DNA of 64,000 nt, from positions 16,754,265 through 16,818,264 of the forward strand of contig NC_035170.2 of the NCBI RefSeq assembly GCF_001659605.2, given 5' to 3'. Position 1 is the stretch's first letter; every line of letters begins with the position of its first letter. Below, in pieces: positions 48,369-59,339 of this stretch. This stretch comes from Manihot esculenta. Lineage: Eukaryota > Streptophyta > Magnoliopsida > Malpighiales > Euphorbiaceae. Position numbers and translations under genes: made by a program. Below the pieces are notes generated by a model, which was not told where the DNA came from, ran no database searches, and was given only the letters and a program-made list of their open reading frames with translations.

Positions 48369-49115
48369 AAGCTGAATCTTCACAAAAGCCTTTAGATAGA
48401 GCCAAATTTAGACCCATTTTCCATATTGATATTTATGTTAATTTACACATTTTCTACCTAATTTTGTGGTTTTGATCTTATTTTGCAGAAAATGGAGTAA
48501 AATGGTAATTTGGCAAAAATGGCCTTAAATCTGCCGAAAAGAGAGTAAAACTGGACAAGCATGGTTTGCCCAACTTGTTTGCCCAAACCAAAGTGAAGCT
48601 GAAAAAAAGAGAAAAAGTGATAACTGACTGACCAGACTGTTTGAACAAACAGCGGAGTAAGACAGAGACAAGGACCAGGCACGTAGACAACAGTCACGAC
48701 AGACAGCCTGTTTGCCCAAACAACACTAGGCAAACAGCACCAGCAATCAGAAACCTAGCAAATCTGCCAAACTTAGGGACCAAGCCAACACGAGTCTTTT
48801 TACACTCCAATCACGTGGGACAGCTTAGCAACACATAATTCCACCTCAGCACTCTCTCCTATATATTTGGGAAGCCAAAAATTAAAAAAAACAAAAATGC
48901 CCTCCAAGAATCCAAGTCCAAATAGGAAAAGGAGTCCCAACTCAACAAGAAAACCCTAGGGCAGCCACTCCAGCCTATAAAAAGACCAGCAAACCAGCAG
49001 AAGAATCATCTTTGGATCTTTGGATCATCACTCATCCACGACAGAAGCCGCACCAGCAGCCGCACCACACCAGCAAGCCGATTGGCCCTTTTTCTCCTTC
49101 TTTTTGCTTTCTTTC
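48369..49115 (+). mobile_element. Fragment of an unidentified LTR with palindromic motifs
   Basis: Contains TTTTGCAGAAAATGGAG (about 48483-48499) and repeated GTTTGCCCAAAC/GTTTGAACAAAC half-palindromes (48567-48740). A TATA box, TATAAAAA at 48976-48983, is followed by a leader-like sequence that is cut by element E at 49115. It looks like the promoter half of an LTR. No frame resembles a protein. Confidence 0.4.
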
Positions 49116-51408
49116 TGTAATACCCGGCTAGACTCCGGTATCGGAATCCCTACCGTCCGGTGGGACCTCGGATGTCGGAAACCTCTAGAAGGGTAAAATC
49201 ATGATTTTATGAAATGTTTTCATATTTTTAAGTAAGAATTAAATGAGTTTTTGCATGAAAAATCTTTGGAGGAAAACCCAGGTTCGGCCGCCGAACTTTG
49301 AGGTTCGGCCGCCGAACATGCATGCATTTTGGAGGCACGTTAGGCCCCCGAAAGCATGAGTGAGGGAAGTCAAGGTTCGGCCGCCGAACCTCATGTTCGG
49401 CCGCCGAACATTTGCATGAATGCGGAGGCACATTCGGCCCCCGAACGTGGCCTGGCCAGCCACTATAAAAGGGACCCTTAGCCGAAATGGGCGAGGTTTT
49501 CTCCCATTTTCGGCCACAACAAGCTTCCGATCTCCCTCTCCTCAAATCTTGTGTTCTTTCACTAGATCTCCTCCATCTTTCTTGAGTTTTAAACCCACAT
49601 TGCAAGTTTTAAGCTTTAAAGGCAAGTTTTGGAGCTTTGGAAACTCAGGAGCTCTCGTGCTTGGATCTCCGAGTTGAGTCGTCTCTTCCTCGATCTTCAA
49701 GAGGTAAGAGCCGATCTTAAGCTCAATGTATGTTTTAAATGAGTTTCATGAAGTTTTAAGGGGTAGAGAAGCATGTTAGAGTTAGTTGAGCATATGTTAG
49801 GTTTATGTGATTTTTTTGAACAATGTGGCTTGCTTGATGTGTGTTTGAAGTGTTGTAGTTGGGGCATATGTTTGTATGAGGCCCCTAGGAACTGGTATGA
49901 TGTGTATGCATGAGTAGAACCAAGTTTATGCAGGTTTTGAGGCGTTTTGGAGGCTGTGGACACAAGGGAGCCAAGTTTCTGCCCTTCGGCAGAAACTCAG
50001 GTTCGGCTGCCGAAGTGACTTTCGGCCGCCGAACCCCCTTGTGGAGGCAGTTTCGGCTGCCGAAGCCTGCCCCCGAAACTCAAGGTTCGTCTCTGTCTGG
50101 GAGGTTCGGCCGCCGAAAGTGCCGCCGAACCTGCATGACTTTCGGCTGCAGAGGGACTTTCGGCCGCCGAACCTGCCGCCGAAAGTGCCCTGTTCAGCCA
50201 TTTCTTGCATGTTTTCATGTGATGTTTTCAGGATGTTTTAGGGGGTTTTTGGGGAGCTTTTCAGAGTCACGTTCATGTATGTTTGGTGCCTCATTTGAGT
50301 CCACCTGTGTAGGTTCGGACCCGAGGAACCGAGACCCCCGGTTGTGAGATAGTTGTTCAGAGTTCGTTGTCAAACTTCAGTTACCAGGTGAGTGGAACAA
50401 CCCCTTAAGTTTTAAAGTAATTGAATAAATGAATGAATCATAAAGCATTGCCCATACATCATTATGCCATGCAATATTAGGTTGCTTGCATTAGAATGCA
50501 CGAATATGTTGCATTGCATAATTTGTTGTTGATGTGGATGAACATTGAATGATCCATTAGCCCTCGTATGACATGATAGCCTATGTGAGTCCAGGTGTGC
50601 CTGCTACGGCTCTACGCCCCTGGCACTATGATTGATGATGGAAGTCCGGGTGTGCCTGCTACGGCTCTACGCCCCCGGCATGCATAAGTAAGAAGGATAG
50701 GGGCTAAATGGTGACAAGTTCATCCTTGTTGTGAAATGTTTGTGTTATGACGCATACATGAAAGCATGAATAAGAAAAAGAATGAAAATAAAAGTTATTT
50801 GATAATAAAAATAAAAATGAATAATAATGTACCTAAAAATGGAGGAATTAAAACAAATGTTTTTAGTTTCCGCTCACTGGGCTTTTAGCTCACCCCACTC
50901 CCATTATCCCCAGAGTTGCAGGTACAGGAGAGATCAAGAAGTCGGCTAGAGTGAAGTCAAGTCATATGTATGTAATAGCTAGAGTATGTGGACATGACAA
51001 ATGATAAGAATGTAATGTAAAGTTTTGAACAGTTATGTTTATGTAATTATGTTATTGAGGATAGAGTTGTGCTTGACCATAGTATTTGTTAATCCCTTGG
51101 TGTGTACATGATCTTATTTTATGATGAATATGTGAACCAACTCAACACTGAATGTATATTGCCATAGAGGCTTTGATGAAATCCCACAGAGGGATTAATG
51201 TTTATGTATATGATGAATACAGTGCATGCACAGGTTGAGTTTGGTATATGAAGAAAAAGAAAAGTTTTTAATTCTTAAGTATGTTTGTTGATCATGTATG
51301 GGATTAAACAGGTATACAGGATGTATGTAGGCTTGCTACGGGTCCCGGCGGCCTTAAGCCGATCTGGACCCTAGTGCCGGTAACGGGTCGGTTTTCCGGG
51401 TCGTTACA
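49116..51408 (+). repeat. Element E1 5' LTR (2293 bp)
   Basis: Runs TGTAATACCCGG to GTCGTTACA. 13-mers TTCGGCCGCCGAA lie at 49283, 49304, 49376 and 49396, then a TATA box (49464-49470), a second 13-mer cluster (about 50000-50190) and two stem modules (50591-50623, 50646-50678). Compared with the middle LTR, differences concentrate in about 49325-49440. Confidence 0.95.
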
Positions 51409-51411
51409 GAG

Positions 51412-51423
51412 TGGTATCAGAGC
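51412..51423 (+). other. Primer binding site of E1
   Basis: TGGTATCAGAGC, three bases after the LTR; exact initiator tRNA-Met type. Confidence 0.92.
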
Positions 51424-51678
51424 CCTAGGTTCATATGATCGGACCTAGAGTGTCGGGCTCATAGATGTTCTAGAAGGTCAAGCACACTAGGAAAATCATG
51501 TCCACTAGGATAGGATGTAGAGTCCTGTCAATATGATGATATGATATGCCATGATGATATGCATGTGCATAAATGCTATGATGTGATGCTATGTATGTGA
51601 TGAGGGTTCATGTGTTTCCACATGAACCATATGATGCTAATGATTGTTTATGCTATGTGCTGTTTTTCAGAAGATAGA

Positions 51679-54600
51679 ATGAGAGGAACTCGTCGATCTG
51701 CACGATTGACTGGAGTGCCACCTCAGGACGAGGGCACTGATGCCCGTCCTCCAGCATTGCCTAGGGCAATGTCCAGTAGGTCCAACAGAGACAGAGTAGC
51801 TAGAGACCCTAGAAGGTCTTTAGATCTGGGAAGAAGCAGATCAGTAAGGGGAACAGTGCAGGGAGGAATGTCTGAGGATTTGGAAGTAGACCAGAGGAGG
51901 GATGGCAGTCTCGGTGTGAGCATGCCGGAAGAGGGCATGGGAGAATCAGAAGGAGGCACTCAGGCCTCGAGTTATGTCCAGCCACATCACTACCCACCCT
52001 ATTCACACCATCCAGGGTATTCGATGGGAGGTACATCGGATTACCCCAGTTTTAGCCCTTATCCTCCACATATGCCATACCCACCTTACTACCCACCATA
52101 CTCTCAGTACCCCATGTACCCACCTCCACCTCCCTTTACCAGTACAGCAAACCCTACCCCAGGGGATGTTGTACCTCCACCACCACCAGTATCTACTGTC
52201 CCGGAAACACAAGTACCCAAACCTACCTCATCTGGAGGGAGCAAGGTCAAGATGACCGATTATATGAAGCTGAGTGCTCCCCAGTTTGAAACCGGTGATG
52301 ATCCGTTCGTGTACTTGGAGCGGGTCAAGGCAATTACAGATGAGATAGGGGCTGATGACAGTAGAGCCATTCAGATGGCCGGGTTCACGCTTAAGTGCAA
52401 GAAGGCACGGGAGTGGTTCAAGAATTATGTGAACCCGAGAGTGGACAGCATGAATTGGGAAGAGTTTTCAAATGAGTTTGCAGGATGGGCTTTCCCTGAT
52501 AGTTCAAGGGAATTGAAGATGATAGAATTCGAGCAGTTGAGGCAAACTGATGACATGAGTGTAGACGAGTACACAGACAGGTTCCTGGAGTTGTTGCCAT
52601 ATGCTGGGCTGAATTTGGACACAGATCAAAAGAAGTCAAGGAGATATATTATGAGGCTGCACTCCAGGTATTCCTCTTTGGTACAGTCAGCAGAGAGAGA
52701 GAGTTTCCATGCCATAGTGGATATGGCTAGGAGAATGGAGGCTAGTGCTATCGTTGAGGGGAAGGTAAAACAGTCAGTGGCACAGTCTTCTGGTTCCAAG
52801 ACCCCAGGTGGGGAAAGGGTAGACTCTTCTTCTCTGAGTACAGCAGTTGCAGGCAATAAGAAGTGGGACAGAGGCCACAGAAAATCTAAGAAGAATAAGT
52901 TCTGGAACAAGATCAAGACAGGTCTGGGTTTAGGCAGTGGCTCAAGCTCTGGCGCAGAGGTTACAGTATGTATGAGATGTGGGAGACCACACAAGGGAGT
53001 ATGTCTGGCAGGGACAAACACATGTTTCAGATGCGGACAGGCGGGTCATTTGGCTCGAGACTGTCCTAGAGGAGCCTTTACAGCACCGTCTCAGCAGACA
53101 ACCTCCGGCAGTGTGGTGCAGCCAGTAGCTCCAGCCGCAACACAGGCCAGTGGCAGAGGCAGAGGGAGAGGGTCAGCCTCTTCATCAGCAGGATACAGAG
53201 GTGAAGGTCCATCAGCTCCGGCACGGATCTTCACTATGACTCAGCAGGAGGCCAGCACATCCAACACCGTGGTGGCAGGTAATCTCATCATTGGTTGTTC
53301 TGATGTGTATGCCTTAATGGACCCGGGTGCATCTCATTCTTTTATTGCTCCGAGAGTCGTGGAGAGGGTAGGATTGATGGTCTCTGGATTAGAGTGTCCC
53401 CTATGGGTCAGTGGACCCAAATGTGACCCGTCAGTGGCAGAGGCAGTCTGCCAATGTAGTCCAGTTTTCATAGAGGGAAGATGCCTTTCCGCCGACCTTG
53501 TGGTTCTAGATTTGACAGATTTTGACGTCATTCTAGGGATGGATTGGTTATCGACCCATGGTGCTACCTTGGACTGTAGAGACAAGGTAGTCAGATTCAG
53601 AGATCAGGATGGGTCAGAAGTCGTCTTCAGAGGAGACAAGAGGGGTACACCTAGAGGTCTGATCTCAGCTCTTCAGGCTCGTAGGTTGCTTAGGAGGGGA
53701 TGTCAGGGGTTTCTAGCTCATGTGAGGGAGTTAGATAGTCATGTCAGAGAGCCCGTCTCAGTGCCTGTGGTGAGTGAGTTCTTAGATGTTTTCCCAGACG
53801 AGCTTCCAGGACTACCACCTGCAAGGGAGATAGAGTTTGAAATAGAGCTGATGCCTGGAACTAGGCCTATCTCTATCCCTCCCTACAGGATGGCGCCAGC
53901 AGAGTTGAAAGAGCTAAAGGAACAGTTGCAAGAACTGGTGGACAAGGGTTTCATCCGACCGAGTACCTCACCTTGGGGTGCTCCAGTGCTCTTTGTAAAG
54001 AAAAAGGATGGATCCCTTAGGCTTTGTATCGACTACAGACAGTTGAACAAAGCCACCATCAAGAACAAGTACCCTTTGCCGAGGATCGACGATCTATTCG
54101 ACCAGCTAGCAGGAGCAGGTTGTTTCTCCAAAATAGATCTGAGATCAGGGTACCATCAGTTGAGGATAAGGAATGAAGATGTACCGAAGACAGCTTTCAG
54201 GACCAGGTATGGGCACTATGAGTTCCTTGTGATGCCGTTTGGGTTGACCAACGCCCCTGCAGCATTCATGGACCTCATGAACAGAGTATTCAGTCAGTAT
54301 CTGGATCACTTCGTTATTGTCTTCATAGACGATATCTTAGTGTATTCCAGAAATGCAGAGGAGCATGCCCATCACCTGAGGATAGTTTTGCAGACCTTGA
54401 GAGAGCATGGCTTGTATGCCAAGTTCTCCAAGTGTGAGTTTTGGCTTAGGAGCATTTCATTCTTGGGGCACATTGTGTCAGAACAGGGTATTGAAGTAGA
54501 CCCCAAGAAGGTAGAGGCTGTAGCTAACTGGCCTAGACCCACCACAGTGACCGAGATCAAAAGTTTTTGGGTTTAGCAGGTTACTACAGGAGGTTCGTTC

Positions 54601-56663
54601 AGGACTTCTCAAAGATTGCTGCTCCTATGACCAAATTGACAAAGAAGAATCAGAAGTTTATATGGACCGATCAGTGTGAGGAAAGCTTTGAGGAGCTTAA
54701 GAGGAGGTTGACTTCAGCACCGGTGTTAGCTCTGCCAAAAGGTGATGATGACTTCTCAGTATATTGTGATGCGTCCCGTGTGGGACTGGGTTGTGTGCTA
54801 ATGCAAAATGAGAGGGTGATCGCTTATGCTTCTAGGCAGCTGAAGAAGCATGAGCTGAATTACCCCACACATGACCTGGAGATGGCGGCAGTGATCTTTG
54901 CACTCAAGATGTGGAGGCATTACCTTTATGGGGTAAAGTGTGAGATCTTCACAGATCATAAGAGCTTGCAGTACATCCTGAGTCAGAGAGAACTGAACTT
55001 GAGGCAGAGGAGATGGGTAGAGCTGTTGAGTGACTACGATTGCAAGATTCAGTACCATCCGGGTAAGGCGAATGTTGTGGCAGACGCCCTAAGCCGGAAA
55101 TCACTCGGCAGTCTATCCCACATTTCAGCAGAGAGGAGGCCGGTGGTGAAGGAGTTCCACAGACTTATGAGTGAGGGATTACAGTTGGAGTTGTCTGGCA
55201 CAGGTGCTTTGATTGCACAGATGAAGGTAACACCAGTGTTTCTGGAGCAGGTGGCTCAGAAACAGCATGAGGACCCAGAGTTAGTGAAGATTGCCAGGAC
55301 GGTTCAGTCAGGCAAAGATAGTGAGTTCAGATTTGATGATAAGGGGATCCTCCGCTACGGGAACAGATTATGTGTGCCAGATGACATTGGTCTGAAGGGA
55401 GATATTATGGGGGAAGCCCATAATACCAGGTATAGTGTTCACCCTGGAGCCACCAAGATGTATCAGGATCTGAAGAGAGTGTATTGGTGGCCAGCTATGA
55501 AGAAGGACGTGGCACTGTTCGTGTCAGCCTGCGATGTGTGTCAGAGGGTGAAACTAGAGCATCAGAAGCCGGCTGGAATGCTTAACCCGCTACCTATTCC
55601 AGAATGGAAATGGGAGAACATAGCTATGGACTTCGTAGTGGGGTTACCGGCAACATCCAACAGACTAGACTCCATATGGGTGATTGTGGACAGACTCACC
55701 AAATCTGCTCACTTCATTCCAGTTAGGAGCAACTACTCTGTGGATAAGTTAGCGCAGGTTTATGTGGATGAAGTCGTCAGACTACATGGGGTCCCGGTAT
55801 CTATAGTGTCAGATAGAGGGCCCCAGTTCACCTCCAGGTTTTGGCGGAGTCTGCAGAGTGCTATGGGTACCAGGTTAGATTTCAGTACTGCCTTCCACCC
55901 CCAGACCGATGGACAGTCAGAGAGGACCATCCAGACCGTAGAAGATATGCTCAGAATGTGCGTGCTAGATTTTGGCGGTTCTTGGAAGCAACATCTACCT
56001 TTGGTGGAGTTTGCCTACAATAACAGCTATCATGCTAGCATAGGGATGGCTCCATATGAAGCTTTATATGGGAGGAAGTGCAGGTCACCCGTTTGCTGGG
56101 AAGAGGTAGGAGAGAGGTCCTTAGCAGGGCCTGAGCTTGTAGAGATTACCAGCAGGGTGGTGCCCATGATCAGAGAAAGGATAAAGACTGCCACCAGCAG
56201 GCAGAAAAGTTATGCAGACATCCGCAGGAAACAGGTAGAGTTTCAGGAGGGGGATCTAGTATTGCTCAAGGTGTCTCCGATGAAAGGGGTGGTTCGGTTT
56301 GGTAAGAAGGGTAAGCTAGCTCCGCGGTACATTGGACCCTTTGAAGTCCTGCAAAGGATTGGGAATGTATCGTACAAGCTGGACTTGCCTGCTTCTATGG
56401 AGAGAATCCATCCGGTTTTCCATGTTTCCATGTTGAGGAAGTTCGTGTCAGATCCGGGCAAGGTTCTTAGTGAGCCTGATATGGAGATCCATGAGGATCT
56501 CACCTATGTAGAACAGCCAGTGCGGATCCTAGACACTCAGATCAGAAAGTTGAGGAACAAGGAAATCCCGATGGTAAAGGTCCTTTGGAACCACCACAAC
56601 TTAGAGGAATGCACATGGGAGACACGGGAGTCCATGCTCCAGCAGTACCCCCATCTGTTTTGA
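51679..56663 (+). pseudogene. Gag-pol of E1, broken by a one-base deletion
   Basis: The ATG at 51679 follows TTTTTCAGAAGATAG and starts [12 protein letters not shown]. An upstream in-frame ATG at 51610 exists but lies in the leader and is not conserved in D or B. Gag carries both Cys/His motifs ([26 protein letters not shown]). Protease (DPGASHSFI), RT (FIDDILVYS), RNase H ([10 protein letters not shown]), integrase (HHCC, DDE) and the chromodomain-like tail follow. The T run at 54564-54568 has five T where E2 has six (62225-62230), giving a stop at 54574-54576 between RT and RNase H. The second part is open from about 54567 to the stop after YPHLF at 56663. Apart from this, the frame looks whole. 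Confidence 0.94.
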
Positions 56664-56745
56664 GGTGAGTGTTAGTTGTTCTATGTGTTGCATGTATGAT
56701 ATGTTGTATGTTATGATTGATGCCATGCTTTATATGTTAGTTGAG

Positions 56746-56782
56746 GAACATTCGGGGACGAATGTTCTTAAGGGGGGGAGAA
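56746..56782 (+). other. Pre-PPT hairpin and polypurine tract of E1
   Basis: Perfect stem GAACATTCG-GGGA-CGAATGTTC (56746-56767), followed by AAGGGGGGGAGAA (56770-56782) at the LTR edge. Confidence 0.88.
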
Positions 56783-59069
56783 TGTAATACCCGGCTAGAC
56801 TCCGGTATCGGAATCCCTACCGTCCGGTGGGACCTCGGATGTCGGAAACCTCTAGAAGGGTAAAACCATGATTTTATGAAATGTTTTCATATTTTTAAGT
56901 AAGAATTAAATGAGTTTTTGCATGAAAAATCTTTGGAGGAAAACCCAGGTTCGGCCGCCGAACTTTGAGGTTCGGCCGCCGAACATGCATGCTTTCGGAG
57001 GGCACTTTAGGCCCCCGAAAGTTTGAGTGAGGGAAGTCAAGGTTCGGCCGCCGAACCTCCATGTTCGGCCGCCGAACCTTGCATGCATGCGGAGGCACCT
57101 TCGGCCCCCGAACGTGGCCTGGCCAGCCACTATAAAAGGGACCCTTAGCCGAAATGGGCGAGGTTTTCTCCCATTTTCGGCCACAACAAGCTTCCGATCT
57201 CCCTCTCCTCAAATCTTGTGTTCTTTCACTAGATCTCCTCCATCTTTCTTGAGTTTTAAACCCACATTGCAAGTTTTAAGCTTTAAAGGCAAGTTTTGGA
57301 GCTTTGGAAACTCAGGAGCTCTCGTGCTTGGATCTCCGAGTTGAGTCGTCTCTTCCTCGATCTTCAAGAGGTAAGAGCCGATCTTAAGCTCAATGTATGT
57401 TTTAAATGAGTTTCATGAAGTTTTAAGGGGTAGAGAAGCATGTTAGAGTTAGTTGAGCATATGTTAGGTTTATGTGATTTTTGAACAATGTGGCTTGCTT
57501 GATGTGTGTTTGAAGTGTTGTAGTTGGGGCATATGTTTGTATGAGGCCCCTAGGAACTGGTATGATGTGTATGCATGAGTAGAATCAAGTTTATGCAGGT
57601 TTTGAGGCGTTTTGGAGGCTGTGGACACAAGGGAGCCAAGTTTCTGCCCTTCGGCAGAAACTCAGGTTCGGCCGCCGAAGTGACTTTCGGCCGCCGAACC
57701 CCCTTGTGGAGGCAGTTTCGGCTGCCGAAGCCTGCCCCCGAAACTCAAGGTTCGTCTCTGTCTGGGAGGTTCGGCCGCCGAAAGTGCCGCCGAACCTGCA
57801 TGACTTTCGGCTGCAGAGGGACTTTCGGCCGCCGAACCTGCCGCCGAAAGTGCCCTGTTCAGCCATTTCTTGCATGTTTTCATGTGATGTTTTCAGGATG
57901 TTTTAGGGGGTTTTTGGGGAGCTTTTCAGAGTCACGTTCATGTATGTTTGGTGCCTCATTTGAGTCCACCTGTGTAGGTTCGGACCCGAGGAACCGAGAC
58001 CCCCGGTTGTGAGATAGTTGTTCAGAGTTCGTTGTCAAGCTTCAGTTACCAGGTGAGTGGAACAACCCCTTAAGCTTTAAAGTAAATGAATAAATGAATG
58101 AATCATAAAGCATTGCCCATGCATCATTATGCCATGCAATATTAGGTTGTTTGCATTAGAATTCACGAATATGTTGCATTGCATAATTTGTTGTTGATGT
58201 GGATGAACATTGAATGATCCATTAGCCCTCGTATGACATGATAGCCTATGTGAGTCCAGGTGTGCCTGCTACGGCTCTACGCCCCTGGCACTATGATTGA
58301 TGATGGAAGTCCGGGTGTGCCTGCTACGGCTCTACGCCCCCGGCATGTATAAGTAAGAAGGATAGGGGCTAAATGGTGACAAGTTCATCCTTGTTGTGAA
58401 ATGTTTGTGTTATGACGCATACATGAAAGCATGAATAAGAAAAAGAATGAAAATAAAAGTTATTGATAATAAAAATAAAAAATGAATAATAATGTACCTA
58501 AAAATGGAGGAATTAAAACAAATGTTTTTAGTTTCCGCTCACTGGGCTTTTAGCTCACCCCACTCCCATTATCCCCAGAGTTGCAGGTACAGGAGAGATC
58601 AAGAAGTCGGCTAGAGTGAAGTCAAGTCATATGTATGTAATAGCTAGAGTATGTGGACATGACATATGATAAGAATGTAATGTAAAGTTTGAACAGTTAT
58701 GTTTATGTAACTATGTTATTGAGGATAGATTTGTGCTTGACCATAGTATATGTTAATCCCTTGGTATGTACATGATCTTATATATGATGTGTATGTGAAC
58801 CAACTCAACACAGATTTATATTGCCATTGAGGCTTTGATGAAATCCCACAGAGGGATTAATGTTTATGTATATGATGAATACAGTGCATGCACAGGTTGA
58901 GTTTGGTGTATGAAGAAAAAGAAAAGTTTTAATTCTTAAGTATGTTTGTTGATCATGTATGGGATTAAACAGGTATACAGGATGTATGTAGGCTTGCTAC
59001 GGGTCCCGGCGGCCTTAAGCCGATCTGGACCCTAGTGCCGGTAACGGGTCGGTTTTCCGGGTCGTTACA
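56783..59069 (+). repeat. Middle LTR shared by E1 and E2 (2287 bp)
   Basis: It has full TG...CA ends, a polypurine tract on its left and a PBS on its right, so it serves both units. TATA box at 57131-57137. Its sequence is close to the 49116 LTR except for a patch of clustered differences around 56993-57110. Confidence 0.95.
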
Positions 59070-59072
59070 GAG

Positions 59073-59084
59073 TGGTATCAGAGC
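59073..59084 (+). other. Primer binding site of E2
   Basis: TGGTATCAGAGC directly after the middle LTR, same spacing as in E1. Confidence 0.92.
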
Positions 59085-59339
59085 CCTAGGTTCATATGAT
59101 CGGACCTAGAGTGTCGGGCTCATAGATGTTCTAGAAGGTCAAGCACACTAGGAAAATCATGTCCACTAGGATAGGATGTAGAGTCCTGTCAATATGATGA
59201 TATGATATGCCATGATGATATGCATGTGCATAAATGCTATGATGTGATGCTATGTATGTGATGAGGGTTCATGTGTTTCCACATGAACCATATGATGCTA
59301 ATGATTGTTTATGCTATGTGCTGTTTTTCAGAAGATAGA

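Noticed and set aside
51610..51678. Upstream in-frame ATG of E1 as the gag start
   Set aside because: The leader codons are not conserved in B or A, and the second ATG (51679) is in the same place after TTTCAG in all copies.
56783..59069. Reading the middle E LTR as the 3' end of one element and an adjacent separate element as a second insertion
   Set aside because: There is only one LTR between the two coding units and no target duplication, so two independent insertions cannot explain it.
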